The notes under the pieces were generated by a model, which worked only from the letters and a program-made list of their open reading frames with translations, was not told the DNA's origin and did not search any database. 64,000 nt of DNA. Origin: Phaeosaccion multiseriatum. Its lineage: Eukaryota > Ochrophyta, other classes. The stretch covers positions 2,356,001-2,420,000 of the forward strand of contig OZ218960.1 in NCBI GenBank assembly GCA_965112735.1. Direction: 5' to 3'. A program made the position numbers and the translations under genes. How positions within the stretch are numbered: position 1 is the stretch's first letter; every line of letters starts with the position of its first letter. This document shows positions 26,601 through 37,800 of the stretch, piece after piece.

Positions 26601-29548
26601 CTAACTGAGTGACTGACTAACTGCGTGACTGAGTAACTGAGTGACTGACTAACTGAGTGACTGACTAACTGAGTGACTGAGTGACTGGTTGACTGACTTA
26701 CTGAGTGACTGAATGACTGACCTTCTCCTCGGCGGTGGTGGTGATGATGCTAAAGTCATGCATGAACAATGGCCTGGGCACCGGCACGGCGAAGTCCCTC
26801 AGCATGACCCCCTCCTTATCAATGGCGTAAAAGTGCAGATACGGAGCCACCTCTGCATGCATGCCAAAGGCATACATCATGCCTGTGGACAGGTCGAGCT
26901 TGGGGTGTGCCGTGAAGGGATGTCGTAGCTTGCCTCCAAAAGTGACGAGGCCGATGGTCTCGAGCATGCCGTCGCACATGATCTTGAGCTGATAAGGCAT
27001 GTCCCACTCCTGCAGCGCCATGAGCCGTCCTGGTGGTGGTGGTGGTGGTGGTGGTGGTGGTGGTGGTGGTGGTGGTGGTGGTGGGGGGGGGGGGGGGGGG
27101 CATGCTTCATTTGGTTTGTTGCTTCATGTGTGTGTGTTTGTGTGTGTTTGTGTGTGTGTGTATGTGTGTGTGTGTTTGTGAGTGTATCTGTGCGCGTTTG
27201 AATGGGCGGAGGGGGTAGAGACTCAGAAGAGAAGTTTGGGACATGGGCTTTCTTCTTCTTCTACTTCTTCTTCTACTTCTTCTTCTTCTTCTCTTCGACC
27301 TTACTCCGACCCCGACCCTTATATATAATACATATAGTATGAAGTAAGAGCACTTGCGACCCTTGACGCTGACAAAAAGCGCTACCTTCCGCACCTACAC
27401 CTATACACACACACCCTTACGTAAGCATTAGGTTGATTCTCATAAGCCTATACACATGTACCTGCATGGAACCTCAGTGAGGTGTTGGCTGTCCCGGCCA
27501 ACCCCTCTCCCAGGCTGCACAGACCAAGCTCCTTGCGGATGGTGTATGCGGTAAGCTCCGATACGCCTCTCTGACCCTTCATGTCTCCTGACAAGAGAGA
27601 GGGCATGTCAAGAGGAGGGAGGGAGGGAGGGAGGGAAAGATACAACGTGAGGTGGAGTAAGTACGGGTCGGACGCCTTCACTCCGCACACTCCACAGCAC
27701 ACTACTGCCCACACTCACTCACTCACTTACTCACACCTACTCACCTACTCACCCACTCACTCACTAACTAACTCACTAACTCACTCACTCACTCACTCAT
27801 CACTCACTCATCACTCACTCACTCACTCACTCACTAACCCACTCTCTCACTCACTCACTCACTCACTCACTCACTCACTCACTCACTCACTATCCCACTC
27901 TCTCACTCACTCACTCGCTCACCCACGCACTCACCCATCTTGACGTAGTAGGCCTGGCCTGCCTCCTTCTCCTGCGTGAGCCTCCTTGTCCGCACCCACC
28001 GCCTGGAGTACAGCGCCTTGCCGCCCTTGATGCGGAGGGAATGCACGAGTCCGTCGCCATCGAAGATGTGGTAGCCCCTGTGGTGTTTTGTGTGTTGTCG
28101 TACGAGGTAGGTAGGTAGGTGGGTAGGAAGGTGGGTAGGTGGGGTAGGTAGGTAGGTAGGTGGGTACGTAGGTAGGTAGGTAGGCAAGGAAGGAAGTAGG
28201 GTAGATACATGGGTAGAAGGAAAGGTAGGTAGGTAGGTAGGTAGGTAGGTAGGTAGGTAGGTAGGACTTGGGGCAAGACTTCGGAACCTGGCGCCATCTT
28301 CTCTCTCTGCACCTCTGTCTTTTGTCTTTCATCTCTCCCTCTGTCTTTCTCTTGTGTCTCTTTCTTCATGCGAGCGCGTGCGTGCGCGTACGTGTGTGCG
28401 TGAGTGTGCGTGTGTGTTCCGTGCAATTCCCGTTCGTCATCGTACCTCAAAGGAGAGAGACGCGGACTGGGCCCGTTGCGAGAGAACAAGCCATTCATGG
28501 CGGCAGGTAGGCTTCCCTCCACCACACACTCACAGGGCGCCTCAGACTCATTCTTGTCCCCAATGGTCGCGTAGGCGCCGGTCGTGTGCCTCTTGACAAG
28601 CTTGTCCGGCTAATGCCAGTCGTTCGTTAATCAAACAGGACAGAGAGAGAGAGAGAGAGAGCGGGGGGGGGGGGCGGGAGGTTCATTCATCCATCTACAT
28701 ATACATCTTTTTGACAAGAAAGAAGAAGCAAGGGAGAGTGTCAGGCTATTGAGGGCAGGAGGAGGAGAGGCCAAAGGGGTGAAACTGGAGGGGGATAGAG
28801 GAGAGGGGAGAGGGGCCAGGGGCCAGGGCTGAGGGCGAAGGAGGCGGGGGGGGGCTTGAGAGAGTTAGGAAGCTCGAGAATGCGTCGCAGTGTTATCTCG
28901 TCAACATGCACTAGTCTTACTCATTGCGTGTTTCGCTTGCACTCTCGCCCTCCTGTCGCCCTTGCGGCTCTTTGTTTTGGGTCTCTGAGGCGGTCTTCTC
29001 CTTCTCTTACCTTGGCCTTCCAGTCCTCGTTGAGTTGCTTGGTGATCTGCTCCAGCTGCGCCAGCATGGCTGCCTCCTTGGCGCCTCCACCGCCGCCACC
29101 ACCTCCACCTCCCCCTCCTTTCCCTCCTCCTGCTGCTGCTCCTCCACCAGCACTGGTGCTGAGTCTGCTAGGGTTGGCTGCATACTCGGTCAGGGCCTGC
29201 GTGATCTTGACGATGGCCACCCCCTTGATCTTTGGGCACACCTTCTTCACCTCTTTCTTCAGAGCGTCCTTTCCGCCTGTCTTGTTAATAGCCACCAGGG
29301 CATCCAGATCGAAGGCGCTCTGAAGCGAAAACAGGCGGGCGATGGTGGGAAAGGAGTATGCGGCGATAGGGAAGACGAGGGGACAAAAGGTCTACTGTAA
29401 GGTTTTTTTTTTGTGTGGAATGAATGCACGGTACGGGGTTATTGGCCCGTCAACATGTGTAAGCACGTACGCTGAGAGCCGTGATGTTGCTGTCGCCGGC
29501 AGCATCTCTCAGGCCGAAGGAATCGAAGAAGGCGTCCACTGTTGCCAT
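21983..29548 (-). CDS. carotenoid cleavage dioxygenase (RPE65/NCED superfamily), 14 exons
   Basis: Non-haem iron oxygenase that cleaves a carotenoid or apocarotenoid double bond. Exons in transcript order: 29471-29548, 29011-29319, 28446-28609, 27935-28077, 27462-27587, 26722-27029, 25619-25743, 24996-25081, 24510-24601, 24068-24189, 23798-23879, 23244-23321, 22478-22632, 21983-22049. All junctions are phase-consistent and give 644 residues. The four iron-ligand histidines are visible: TAHPK (H315), LFMHDF (H364), FHQANAW (H445, split across an exon junction) and PLGFH (H629). Family signatures RNGPSP, YHIFDGDG and RFGVLPLD are also present. The first 130 or so residues are a family-atypical helical segment with a Gly-rich linker of about 12 glycines. 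No plastid presequence is evident, so cytosolic action is possible. The substrate cannot be predicted. Confidence 0.92.
22690..23060 (-). repeat. (GACA)n microsatellite in dioxygenase intron 12
   Basis: About 370 bp of near-perfect GACA/GATA tetranucleotides on the plus strand (CTGT on the gene strand). It lies between the donor after 23244 and the acceptor at 22633. It produces Cys/Leu/Ser/Val-rich repeat reading frames that are not genes. Confidence 0.9.
25100..25600 (-). repeat. (GGGA)n and (GAG)n array in dioxygenase intron 7
   Basis: Plus-strand purine tract (GGGA, GGAG, then GGA units) of about 450 bp. It reads as pyrimidines in the gene sense and runs toward the acceptor just above 25081. 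Confidence 0.88.
26010..26721 (-). repeat. about 700-bp array of ACTGAGTG-type octamers in dioxygenase intron 6
   Basis: More than 80 copies of an 8-bp unit with variants at two positions (GTGACTGA, GTAACTGA, CTAACTGA) fill most of the intron. It starts directly at the 5' splice site on the minus strand (GTCAGTCATTCAGTCACT). It has stop codons in all frames, so no open frame spans it. Confidence 0.93.
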
Positions 29549-29738
29549 GAGTAACACCGTCTGCTGGCCGAGCTTGGCGAAAGGATGTAATAAATCCCCG
29601 GAGTTGATGATCGTGTGGGGGAGTTAAAGGGGAAGTTGGGTCTCCGTCGTCGTTCCTCTGTGACATCCTTCTCCCGAGCTCGCCGGGCTCGCTCGGTTTT
29701 CGTTGAAGGACTCGCTGAAAGGCGGCAACAGAGCTGTG
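29549..29738. promoter_or_regulatory. 190-bp divergent promoter
   Basis: Separates the start codons of the carotenoid dioxygenase (-) and the UIM-array protein (+). No canonical TATA box is obvious. The compactness implies a shared bidirectional promoter, which is inference. Confidence 0.5.
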
Positions 29739-31235
29739 ATGGCGAAGATGCTGCTGCTGCGTGTGCGAAGCTCCACAGGGACGAAGAGGGTCCAGCTGCC
29801 TGTTGATAGCACCTGGGAGGACCTTGCGCGGGTGGTGACTCAGGAGCTGCACCTCGAGGAGATGGCGGCTCTCGCGCTGGATCCAGCGGGCCACAAGAGG
29901 GTCGGAGAGGGGTGCGATCCTGACGTGTCTTTGAAAGAGGTGAGTGCTGTCTTCCCTGTTCGCTTGGCGAGGATGCCTAGTCACTGAGTAGAGCGTACGT
30001 GTCGACCAAAGGGTGTGGCGCCTGAAACGCCCTTCTTGCCTCTGCACGCGCCTCGCTATACGTACTACCCTCGCTCAGCTGGGGCTGCAGCACGGTGACA
30101 TGCTGTACGTCATGGAGGACAGAGACGCCGCTCGGGAGGCGGAGGCAGCAGCGGCCCAAGCGCAGGTGGCAGAGGCCTCCACCCAGGCAGCAGCTCCTCC
30201 ACAAGCAGAGCGGGCTGGTGCGCAGCAAGTCTCAGCTGCGCAGGGAGGGGGTGGGGGGGTGGGCATGACGTTCTCTGCAGACGATGCTCCAGCTGAAGGT
30301 GGTGCCTACACCGGCTTCGGCAGCGGACCACGCACAGCGGCAGAGTTTGGGACGCCTCTCGCCGACTATGGAGATTACCGCGACTTGGGAGGGGAAGAAG
30401 GGGAAAAGCACCATGACGAGGATGGGGTGAGGGCGGCTGATGAGAGGAAGACAGAGCGCATGATCGGAGGGGGCGGGATGGGGATGGGAATGGGAATGGG
30501 GGGGATACCGCCCTTCGGCTTGTTCCACCACATGCCCATGTATCACCCCCAGGGAGTGGGGGGTCACATGGACGAACATGCCTTCGATGCGGACCTTGAC
30601 TACGAGGACGGGGAGGACGATGAGGAGGAGGAGGACGACGACGACGACGACGACGAGGAAGATCCACTCAGCCCCGACCCAGATTCTGGTGACGCTGTGT
30701 GGGATGCGCAGCTGCTACTGGCCATACAAGAGAGCCAAGCCCTTGCAGCAACACAGAAGGCAGCAGCAGCGGCGGGGGGAGAGGAGGGTGAGGGGGCTGA
30801 GGGGCAGGAAGGGGGCGAGGGAGGCCAGGGGCCGGCAGGGGTGGGCAGCACCAGTGGGATTGGGACAGAGGAGGAGCGGGGCACCGTGTCAACAGAGGGA
30901 GCAAGTGCTGCAAGTGGGGCAAGTGGGGCAAGCGAGGGGGTGGGGAGCAACTGGGGGGACATGCAGGCACAGGGGTTGCTTTCGGACGAGGTGGGTCGGT
31001 CTTGAACGGTACTACTCGGAGGGGGGGGGGGGGGGGGGTTGCACAGGGGCTCTATAGGTTGTTGCGTTATTGTGTTTGTCGCACTGGTCCACTTTTCGTT
31101 TTGGAAAGCGGCACCAAATCAGTCCTTTGGTTTGAAAGGGGTGGAATGAATCTGACAATGGGCGGTAGTGTCGACCACCGACCAGACCCCATGTGCGCCT
31201 CATTCCAGGCCTCCTCTCATTTGTCTTTCTTTACC

Positions 31236-31274
<39 letters not shown>

Positions 31275-31757
31275 GCACATACACGCACGCGCACACATCT
31301 AAATACACTCCCACAGGATCTTGCCGTGTACATGGCCTCAATGGAGCGAGAGCGTCAGTTAAAGAAGGACGAGGCCTTCGTAACTCGTCTGGCAAAGAAG
31401 GAGCAGAAGGAACGGGCACGGCGGCAAAGGAAGCAGCAGGAAAGGCGCCAGCAGCTGCAGCAGCAGAGACAGCAGCAGAGGCAAGAGCAGCTGCAGAGAG
31501 CCCAGCAGGCAGCGGCCGCCAACGCTGCACGAGCGAGTAACGAGGCTTTGGCCAGGGCAGCGGCTGCGAGTAGTGTGCCTCAGGGGATCCGAGAGGCTGT
31601 GGAGTTGGCGGGGAGGGGGGGGTCAGCAGAAGAGTTGAGGGCCATGCTGGAGGGGAGAGGGGCAGGGGCGGACATATGGACGGGGGGGGCATTGCCAAGG
31701 GCGAGGCCAGGAGCAAGGGTAGGGGGGAGGAGGGGGAGGGTGGGGCAAGGCAACGAG

Positions 31758-31790
<33 letters not shown>

Positions 31791-33262
31791 GAGGAGGAGG
31801 AGGAGGCACTGCTCAACGCAGCAGGAGCTCAGAGTCTGTTTGACCAACTCGAGGTTGCAGAGCATGTCGACAATCTCCGCGGCGGCCTCGATTCAAGCAG
31901 TGGCGCGGGGGGGCGGGGGAGGGGAAGGGATGCCCTCGCAGGGAGGGAAACAAGAGCGGCGGGGCGTGGAAGGCGAGAGGGAGGGCGAGATGGGACGTTT
32001 GCAGCACCGCCGCCGCCAACGCGACCCCTCTTCCCCCCTCGGACTCCTTTCCCCTCTGGACCGTTCGACCCATCTGGAGGGCGAGATGGAGCAGGTATGG
32101 CAGTGGACGGGGGCTCGGCGGCCGCAGGCAGCGACAGCGGCAGCGGCAGCGGAAGTGTAGGCGGCATGGGCGGGGCGAACACCACGTTTGAGGAGGAGTT
32201 GATGCTAGCTGAAGCGCTGAGTCTCAGCATGGCTACGGATGCCGCTGCCGCTGCCACTGCAGGTGGCGGTGTCCATGCCGATGATGCTACCGTAGGTGCT
32301 GCCGCTGCCGCCGAGCAGGACTCTGCAGAGGGAGGAGGAGGGGACCGCGTACACATACAGAATGGACAGAGTACAGAGAGTGGAGAGAATGGACAGAGGC
32401 AAGAGGAAGATCTGGGGACAGGGGGTGCACCCCAGGGGGGTTTTGATGATGGTCTCATGGTTCGAGGGACTGGCGTCCGTAGGCGTGCTCAGCAGCAGCC
32501 CCAAAGGGAAGGACAATCCCAGGGGGGAGGACAATCCCAGGGGGGAGGACAATCCCAGGGGGGAGGACAATCCCAGGGGGCACGCAGTACTACAGGTTCG
32601 CGCAGACGGCCAAGGGGCACTGTCGCCCCCCTGGGTCAAGGGAGAGGGGAGAGGCATGAGAGGCATGCTGCCCCCCCTCTGGGGCCTCCTCTGGGCCACA
32701 AAAAGGAGCAGGTGGAGCAGGTGGAGCAGGTGGAGCAGGTGGAGCAGGTGGAGCAGGTGGAGCAGGTGGAGCAGGTGGAGCAGGTGGAGCAGGCCCCTTC
32801 GTACTGGGAAGATGACGAGCTTTTTGCCCAGGCGCTGCAGTCATCGCTCGCCGGGGAGTCCTCGCATGCATCTCTGCAGCAGCAGCAGCAGGAGGAGGAG
32901 GAGGAACAGCAGCAGCAGCAGTTGGTGATACAGCAGCAGCAGCAGAGAAGGGTGGAGGCTCTCACGCGGGCGGCTTATTCAGAGCGCCCCCCGGGGGGCT
33001 TGGGCTTGCGGTCCTCCTCCTCCGAGGATGGCAGTGGATGGAGGGAGATGGCAGTGGAGGGGCGGCCTTTGCCTTCTGCGGAGGAGGCGGAACTGCAGAG
33101 GGCCCTGCTCGAGAGTGCGCTGCTCAAGGAGGAGAGAGAGAGGGAGAGAGGGACGGCCACGACAGCGACGGGAAGAGGAGGGGGAGGGGGAGGGGCGAGA
33201 GGAGCACGCCAAGCCGCCACACCAGCTGCAGCTGGAGGTATGTATGTCTATCTGTTCATCTT

Positions 33263-33326
<64 letters not shown>

Positions 33327-33550
33327 GAGGTATGTCTATCTGTTCATCTTTCTGTCTGTGTGTCTGTCTGGAGGTATGTCTATCTGTTCATCTTTCTGTC
33401 TGTCTCGATGTGTCCATCTGTTCATCTATCCATCTGTCGATCAATCTGTCTCTCTGTCTTTCTCGATCTGTCTATCTCGATCTGTCTGTCTATCTGTCTG
33501 TCGATCAATCTGTCTCTCTGTCGATCTCTCTTGTCGATCTGTCTTCTCTT

Positions 33551-33606
<56 letters not shown>

Positions 33607-33986
33607 TGTGTCTTCCCTTTCTGTCTCTCTCTCTGCCTCTCTCTGTCTTCTTTTTCTGTCTGTCTCTCTGTCTGTCTTCTCTTTCTCTCTCTCTCTCTCT
33701 GTCTTCTCTTTCTATCTCTTTCTGTCTCCCCCCCCCCCCATTATCTTCTTACGTACATCGCTTCTCTCTCCCCCCCTCCCCGTCCTCTGCTCCTCTCCTT
33801 TGTCGGGTGCCGCCCGCCCTCTCCTCAGCAGCCGCTCAACCTGACGCCGGCATTGACGTCGACGAAGATCTGGCCACCGCTCTGGCTCTCTCTCTGTCCA
33901 CAGCAGTTGGTGATTCAGCAGCAGCAGTTAGTGATTCAACAGCAGCAGTTGGTGGTTCAGCAGCGAGGAGGCCCGGGGCATGAAGC

Positions 33987-34018
<32 letters not shown>

Positions 34019-34319
34019 CAGAGGGGCGGCGTCGGTCCCGCAGGGGGCGCGAAGGGCGGTAGTGGCGGAAACACTCATGGCCGACATGCCCCGGAGGGTG
34101 CGCTTGGGAGCCCTCCACACCGGGGAGAGAGGAGGAGGGGGAGGGGGGGGGGGGGGAGGGTTGACAGTATATGGAGGGGAGGAGAGGAGAGGGGGGGCGT
34201 CCTTCCAGTGCGGGCAGTGCCTGGCGGCCGAGAAGGGCTTGACGCTGGACTGTGGCTATCGAGCCAAGCTGTGCCCATTCTGCGACGCCTTCATTCAGTC
34301 AACGCAGGAGAGAGGGTAG
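29739..34319 (+). CDS. ubiquitin-like (NPL4 N-domain-like) protein with five UIMs and a Cys-rich C-terminus
   Basis: Exons 29739-29939, 30079-30990, 31317-33237 and 33829 onward join in phase. The N-terminus (residues 1-80: MLLLRVRSSTGTKRV, then LGLQHGDMLY across the first junction) resembles the ubiquitin-like domain that starts NPL4. Five ubiquitin-interacting motifs follow, each with the Ala-x-x-x-Ser core: about residues 272 (LLLAIQESQA), 662 (LAEALSLSMA), 868 (FAQALQSSLA), 960 (LQRALLESAL) and 1023 (LATALALSLS). A basic Arg/Gln coiled coil follows the third junction (about 380-450). Acidic, Gly-rich and VEQ/QSQGGG repeat regions separate the motifs. The last in-frame segment (to 34319) has CGQC...CGYRAKLCPFC, a probable zinc site. 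The junction between 33829 and about 34044 is unresolved: the frame meets TGA at 33981 and reopens at 33984. The likely role is binding polyubiquitinated clients. The Cdc48 link is inference. Confidence 0.75.
32516..32578 (+). repeat. in-frame 18-bp coding repeat (QSQGGG)x4
   Basis: Four tandem 18-bp units (GGACAATCCCAGGGGGGA) lie inside exon 3 of the UIM protein and keep frame. They lie between the second and third UIM. Confidence 0.9.
32707..32793 (+). repeat. in-frame 9-bp coding repeat (Val-Glu-Gln)n
   Basis: About nine or ten perfect GTGGAGCAG units encode a VEQ array directly upstream of the third UIM. The near identity of copies at the DNA level suggests recent expansion. Confidence 0.92.
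33238..33828 (+). repeat. (CTGT)n and (CT)n array forming intron 3 of the UIM protein gene
   Basis: The intron begins GTATGTATGTC and consists of CTGT/CTAT tetranucleotides, then CT and GT dinucleotides, ending at the acceptor CTCCTCAG. It stays open in several frames (Cys/Leu/Ser-rich), but a splice here joins the frame in phase (GG/CA). Confidence 0.85.
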
Positions 34320-34853
34320 AGAGAGAGAGAGAGAGAGACGGAGAGCCTTACAAAGACTGAAGCATCAAGCATCAATCCTCCATTAATTATGCGTATGCTT
34401 TCTTATCATGTATTTTTGAAAGAGGAGTCTCTTGTGTTGTACATCTCGTTACTTAACTCCTTCCTAAGCTCTCAGCAGGTGACACTCCCCCCCCCCTTCC
34501 CCCAATCGGAGGAACTTCAATACTTCAACACTTCATATTCATTGTGAATACACTCATGTACATTTGTTTGTCAAGCACCAGCGGCCCCTCCGTGTGCTCG
34601 CTGGGCGATGGAAGGGATACTTGATGCTTCTGATCCCTCCCCCCCCCTTGTTGTGTACTTGGCGCATCTCTCCCTCTCTGCAACGCGTCCCTCATCCTCA
34701 TCCCCTCCTTGCTTGCACTTGCTGCACTGCACTGCCCTCTGAGGTTCACACCCCTCTCTGTGGTGTCGTGCTATGAATAGCGTTAACCTCCCCGCCGTGT
34801 GCTTGACACGAAAGACTGCTGCTTGACACTAAAGTGGGTGTGGAGCTTCCTAC
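34320..34853. other. convergent intergenic region
   Basis: 534 bp between the stop codons of the UIM protein (+) and the Aurora-type kinase (-). No coding feature was recognised. C-homopolymer runs occur near 34485-34500 and 34640-34650. Confidence 0.6.
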
Positions 34854-37800
34854 CTACCTCCCCGCGGTGTGTCTGACAATGAACGGGTGATTCATGACCT
34901 CGGCCACAGGGAGGCGATCCGAGGCCTCGTACCGCAGCAAGCTCCTGAAAGGGTAGAGCAGTGAAGGGGTAGTGAGGAAGGAGGGGGGGGGGGCGGCAGT
35001 GAATGAGATCACGACATACACACAGACACATACACAAACACTCATGAACGCACTCTCACGCACCCACTCACTCTCTCTCCCTCTCAGACACCCTCCCACA
35101 CATACCCACCCAACCTCCCCCCCCCTCTACCCAAACGCACTCACTTGATGAGGTCCTGCGCATCCTCAGGTACCCTGTCCCCGGGGGGGAAGCGCACGTC
35201 GCACTTGATGATGCGGCGATACCTTTTGGAGGGAGAGGGGTGGACAGGCAGGCAGTACCGAGTGTCAGGACGAGAGAGGGGTGGACAGGCAGGCAGTACC
35301 GAGTGTCAGGACGAGAGAGGGGTGGACAGGCAGGCAGTACCGAGTGTCAGGACGAGAGAGGGATGGACAGACAGGCAGTACCGAGTGTCAGGACGAGAGA
35401 GGGTGGGGAGTGTCAGGACAGGCAGTACCGAGTGTCAGGACGAGAGAGGGTGGGGAGTGTCAGGACAGGCAGTACCGAGTGTCAGGACGAGAGAGGGGTG
35501 GACAGGCAGGCAGTACCGAGTGTCAGGACGAGAGAGGGTGGGGAGTGTCAGGACAGGCAGTACCGAGTGTCAGGACGAGAGAGGGGTGGACAGACAGGCA
35601 GTACCGAGTGTCAGGACGAGAGAGGGTGGGGAGTGTCAGGACAGGCAGTACCGAGTGTCAGGACGAGAGAGGGGTGGACAGACAGGCAGTACCGAGTGTC
35701 AGGACGAGAGAGGGGTGGACAGACAGGCAGTACCGAGTCTCAGGACGAGAGAGGGGTGGACAGGCAGGCAGTACCGAGTGTCAGGATGAGAGAGGGTGGG
35801 GGGGGGGGGTGTCAGGACCGTGATGACGTACATGGCGGCGGACCCGTCGGCCTCAAAGGGAGGCTCCCCCACGAGTAACTCATACGCAAGCACGCCCACT
35901 GCCCAAGCGTCCACCATCTCGTTATGGGTCTTGCCCTGGTGGGGGAAGTACGTCAATGGGTGAGTGCGTGTGTGAGTGTAGGTCGTCGGGTGGGTATATC
36001 GGTATATGGGTGTACGGGTAGGTGGATGGGTGAGTAGGGATCAAGGCGAGGAGGGGGGTGCGTGAGTGAGTGAGTGAGTGAGTGAGTGATTGAGAAAGGG
36101 GGTAGGGACGGACAGGAAATGAGGTTAGGCCATACTAGCTACGCAACGGTTGGCTCTCGGCCCTCCGTGTGTACATACATACATAACATATATGTAAGTG
36201 TGTGCATGGGGTGTGAATGTATATACCCCCCCACCCCACTCGCCTCGATCATCTCCGGTGAGAGGTAGTCCAAGGTCCCGCAGAAGGTCGTCCTCCGACT
36301 CGAAGGCGCGTGGATGGACCACCCAAAGTCCGCAATCTTCATCTCTCCATGGTGCCCCACCAGCAAGTTCTCCGGCTTGAGGTCCCTGTGGATCACCTTC
36401 TTGCTGTGACAGTAGTCAAGCGCAAGGGCCACCTCTCGGACGTATCGGGCCGTGCGGGAGGGACTCAGGCGGCTGACAAGAGAGAGGAGAAGGGAAGGAG
36501 GGACAACAAGAGAGGGATAGGGAGGAAGGCATAAGTAAGGCATGCGCGACGAGGGACACGCAAGGACGTCACACCTCCAAAGTAAAAACAAAGGCAAAGC
36601 AAAGCGAGCCCTCCCTCCCTCCCTTCCTTCCTTCTCTCCCTCCGTCCCTCCCTCCCTTCCTTCCTTCTCTCCCTCCGTCCCTCCCTCCCTTCCTTCCTTC
36701 TCTCCCTCCGTCCCTCCCTCCCTTCCTTCCCTCCCTCCGTCCCTCCCTTCCTTCCTTCTCTCCCTCCGTCCCTCCCTTCCTTCCTTCTCTCCCTCCGTCC
36801 CTCCCTCCCTTCCTTCTCTCCCTCCGTCCCTCCCTCCCTTCCTTCCTTCTCTCCCTCCGTCCCTCCCTTCCTTCCTTCTCTCCCTCCGTCCCTCCCTCCC
36901 TTCCTTCTCTCCCTCCGTCCCTCCCTCCCTTCCTTCTCTCCCTCCGTCCCTCCCTCCCTTCCTTCCTTCTCTCCCTCCGTCCCTCCCTTCCTTCCTTCTC
37001 TCCCTCCGTCCCTCCCTCCCTTCCTTCCTTCTCTCCCTCCGTCCCTCCCTTCCTTCCTTCTCTCCCTCCGTCCCTCCCTCCCTTCCTTCCTTCTCTCCCT
37101 CCGTCCCTCCCTCCCTTCCTTCCTTCTCTCCCTCCGTCCCTCCCTCCCTTCCTTCCTTCTCTCCCTCCGTCCCTCCCTCCCTTCCTTCCTTCTCTCCCTC
37201 CGTCCCTCCCTCCCTTCCTTCCTTCTCTCCCTCCGTCCCTCCCTCCCTTCCTTCCTTCTCTCCCTCCGTCCCTCCCTCCCTTCCTTCCTTCTCTCCCTCC
37301 GTCCCTCCCTTCCTTCCTTCTCTCCCTCCGTCCCTCCCTTCCTTCCTTCTCTCCCTCCGTCCCTCCGTCCCTCCCTTCCTTCCTTCTCTCCCTCCCTCCC
37401 TTCCTTCCTTCTCTCCCTCCCTCCCTCCCTCCCTCCCTTCCTTCCTTCTCTCCCTCCGTCCCTCCCTTCCTTCTCTCCCTCCGTCCCTCCCTTCCTTCCT
37501 TCTCTCCCTCCGTCCCTCCCTCCCCTCCCTTCCCTTCCCTCCCTCCCTCCCTCCGCTTCCTCCTGCCTTACCTCTTCTCCTTGAGTTCCTCCATGAGCTC
37601 CCCTCCCGGAGCGTACTCCAAGATGAGATAGATACGCTTGGGGCAGTAGAAGTACCCAAACATGCGCAGTATGTTGCGGTGCCGCAGATGGCTCTGAATC
37701 TCGATCTCGCGTCGGAGCTGTAGTCCCGAGGAGGAGGGAGGAGCACACGCCGCGTACGTACGGTTTGTTCGCCATTGGGCAGCGCCATTAGCGGCCACCA

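Noticed and set aside
26010-26721. Possible CRISPR-like array of short repeats
   Set aside because: There are no spacers; units are contiguous octamers in a eukaryotic intron.
21983-29548. PKS plus carotenoid dioxygenase as a biosynthetic gene cluster
   Set aside because: Only two adjacent genes, convergent, with no shared promoter and no further pathway genes; adjacency alone is not enough.
35145-35878. Three overlapping 180-214 codon frames rich in [12 protein letters not shown]
   Set aside because: Products of a 41-bp minisatellite with no stop codon in any frame; located in the Aurora kinase intron.
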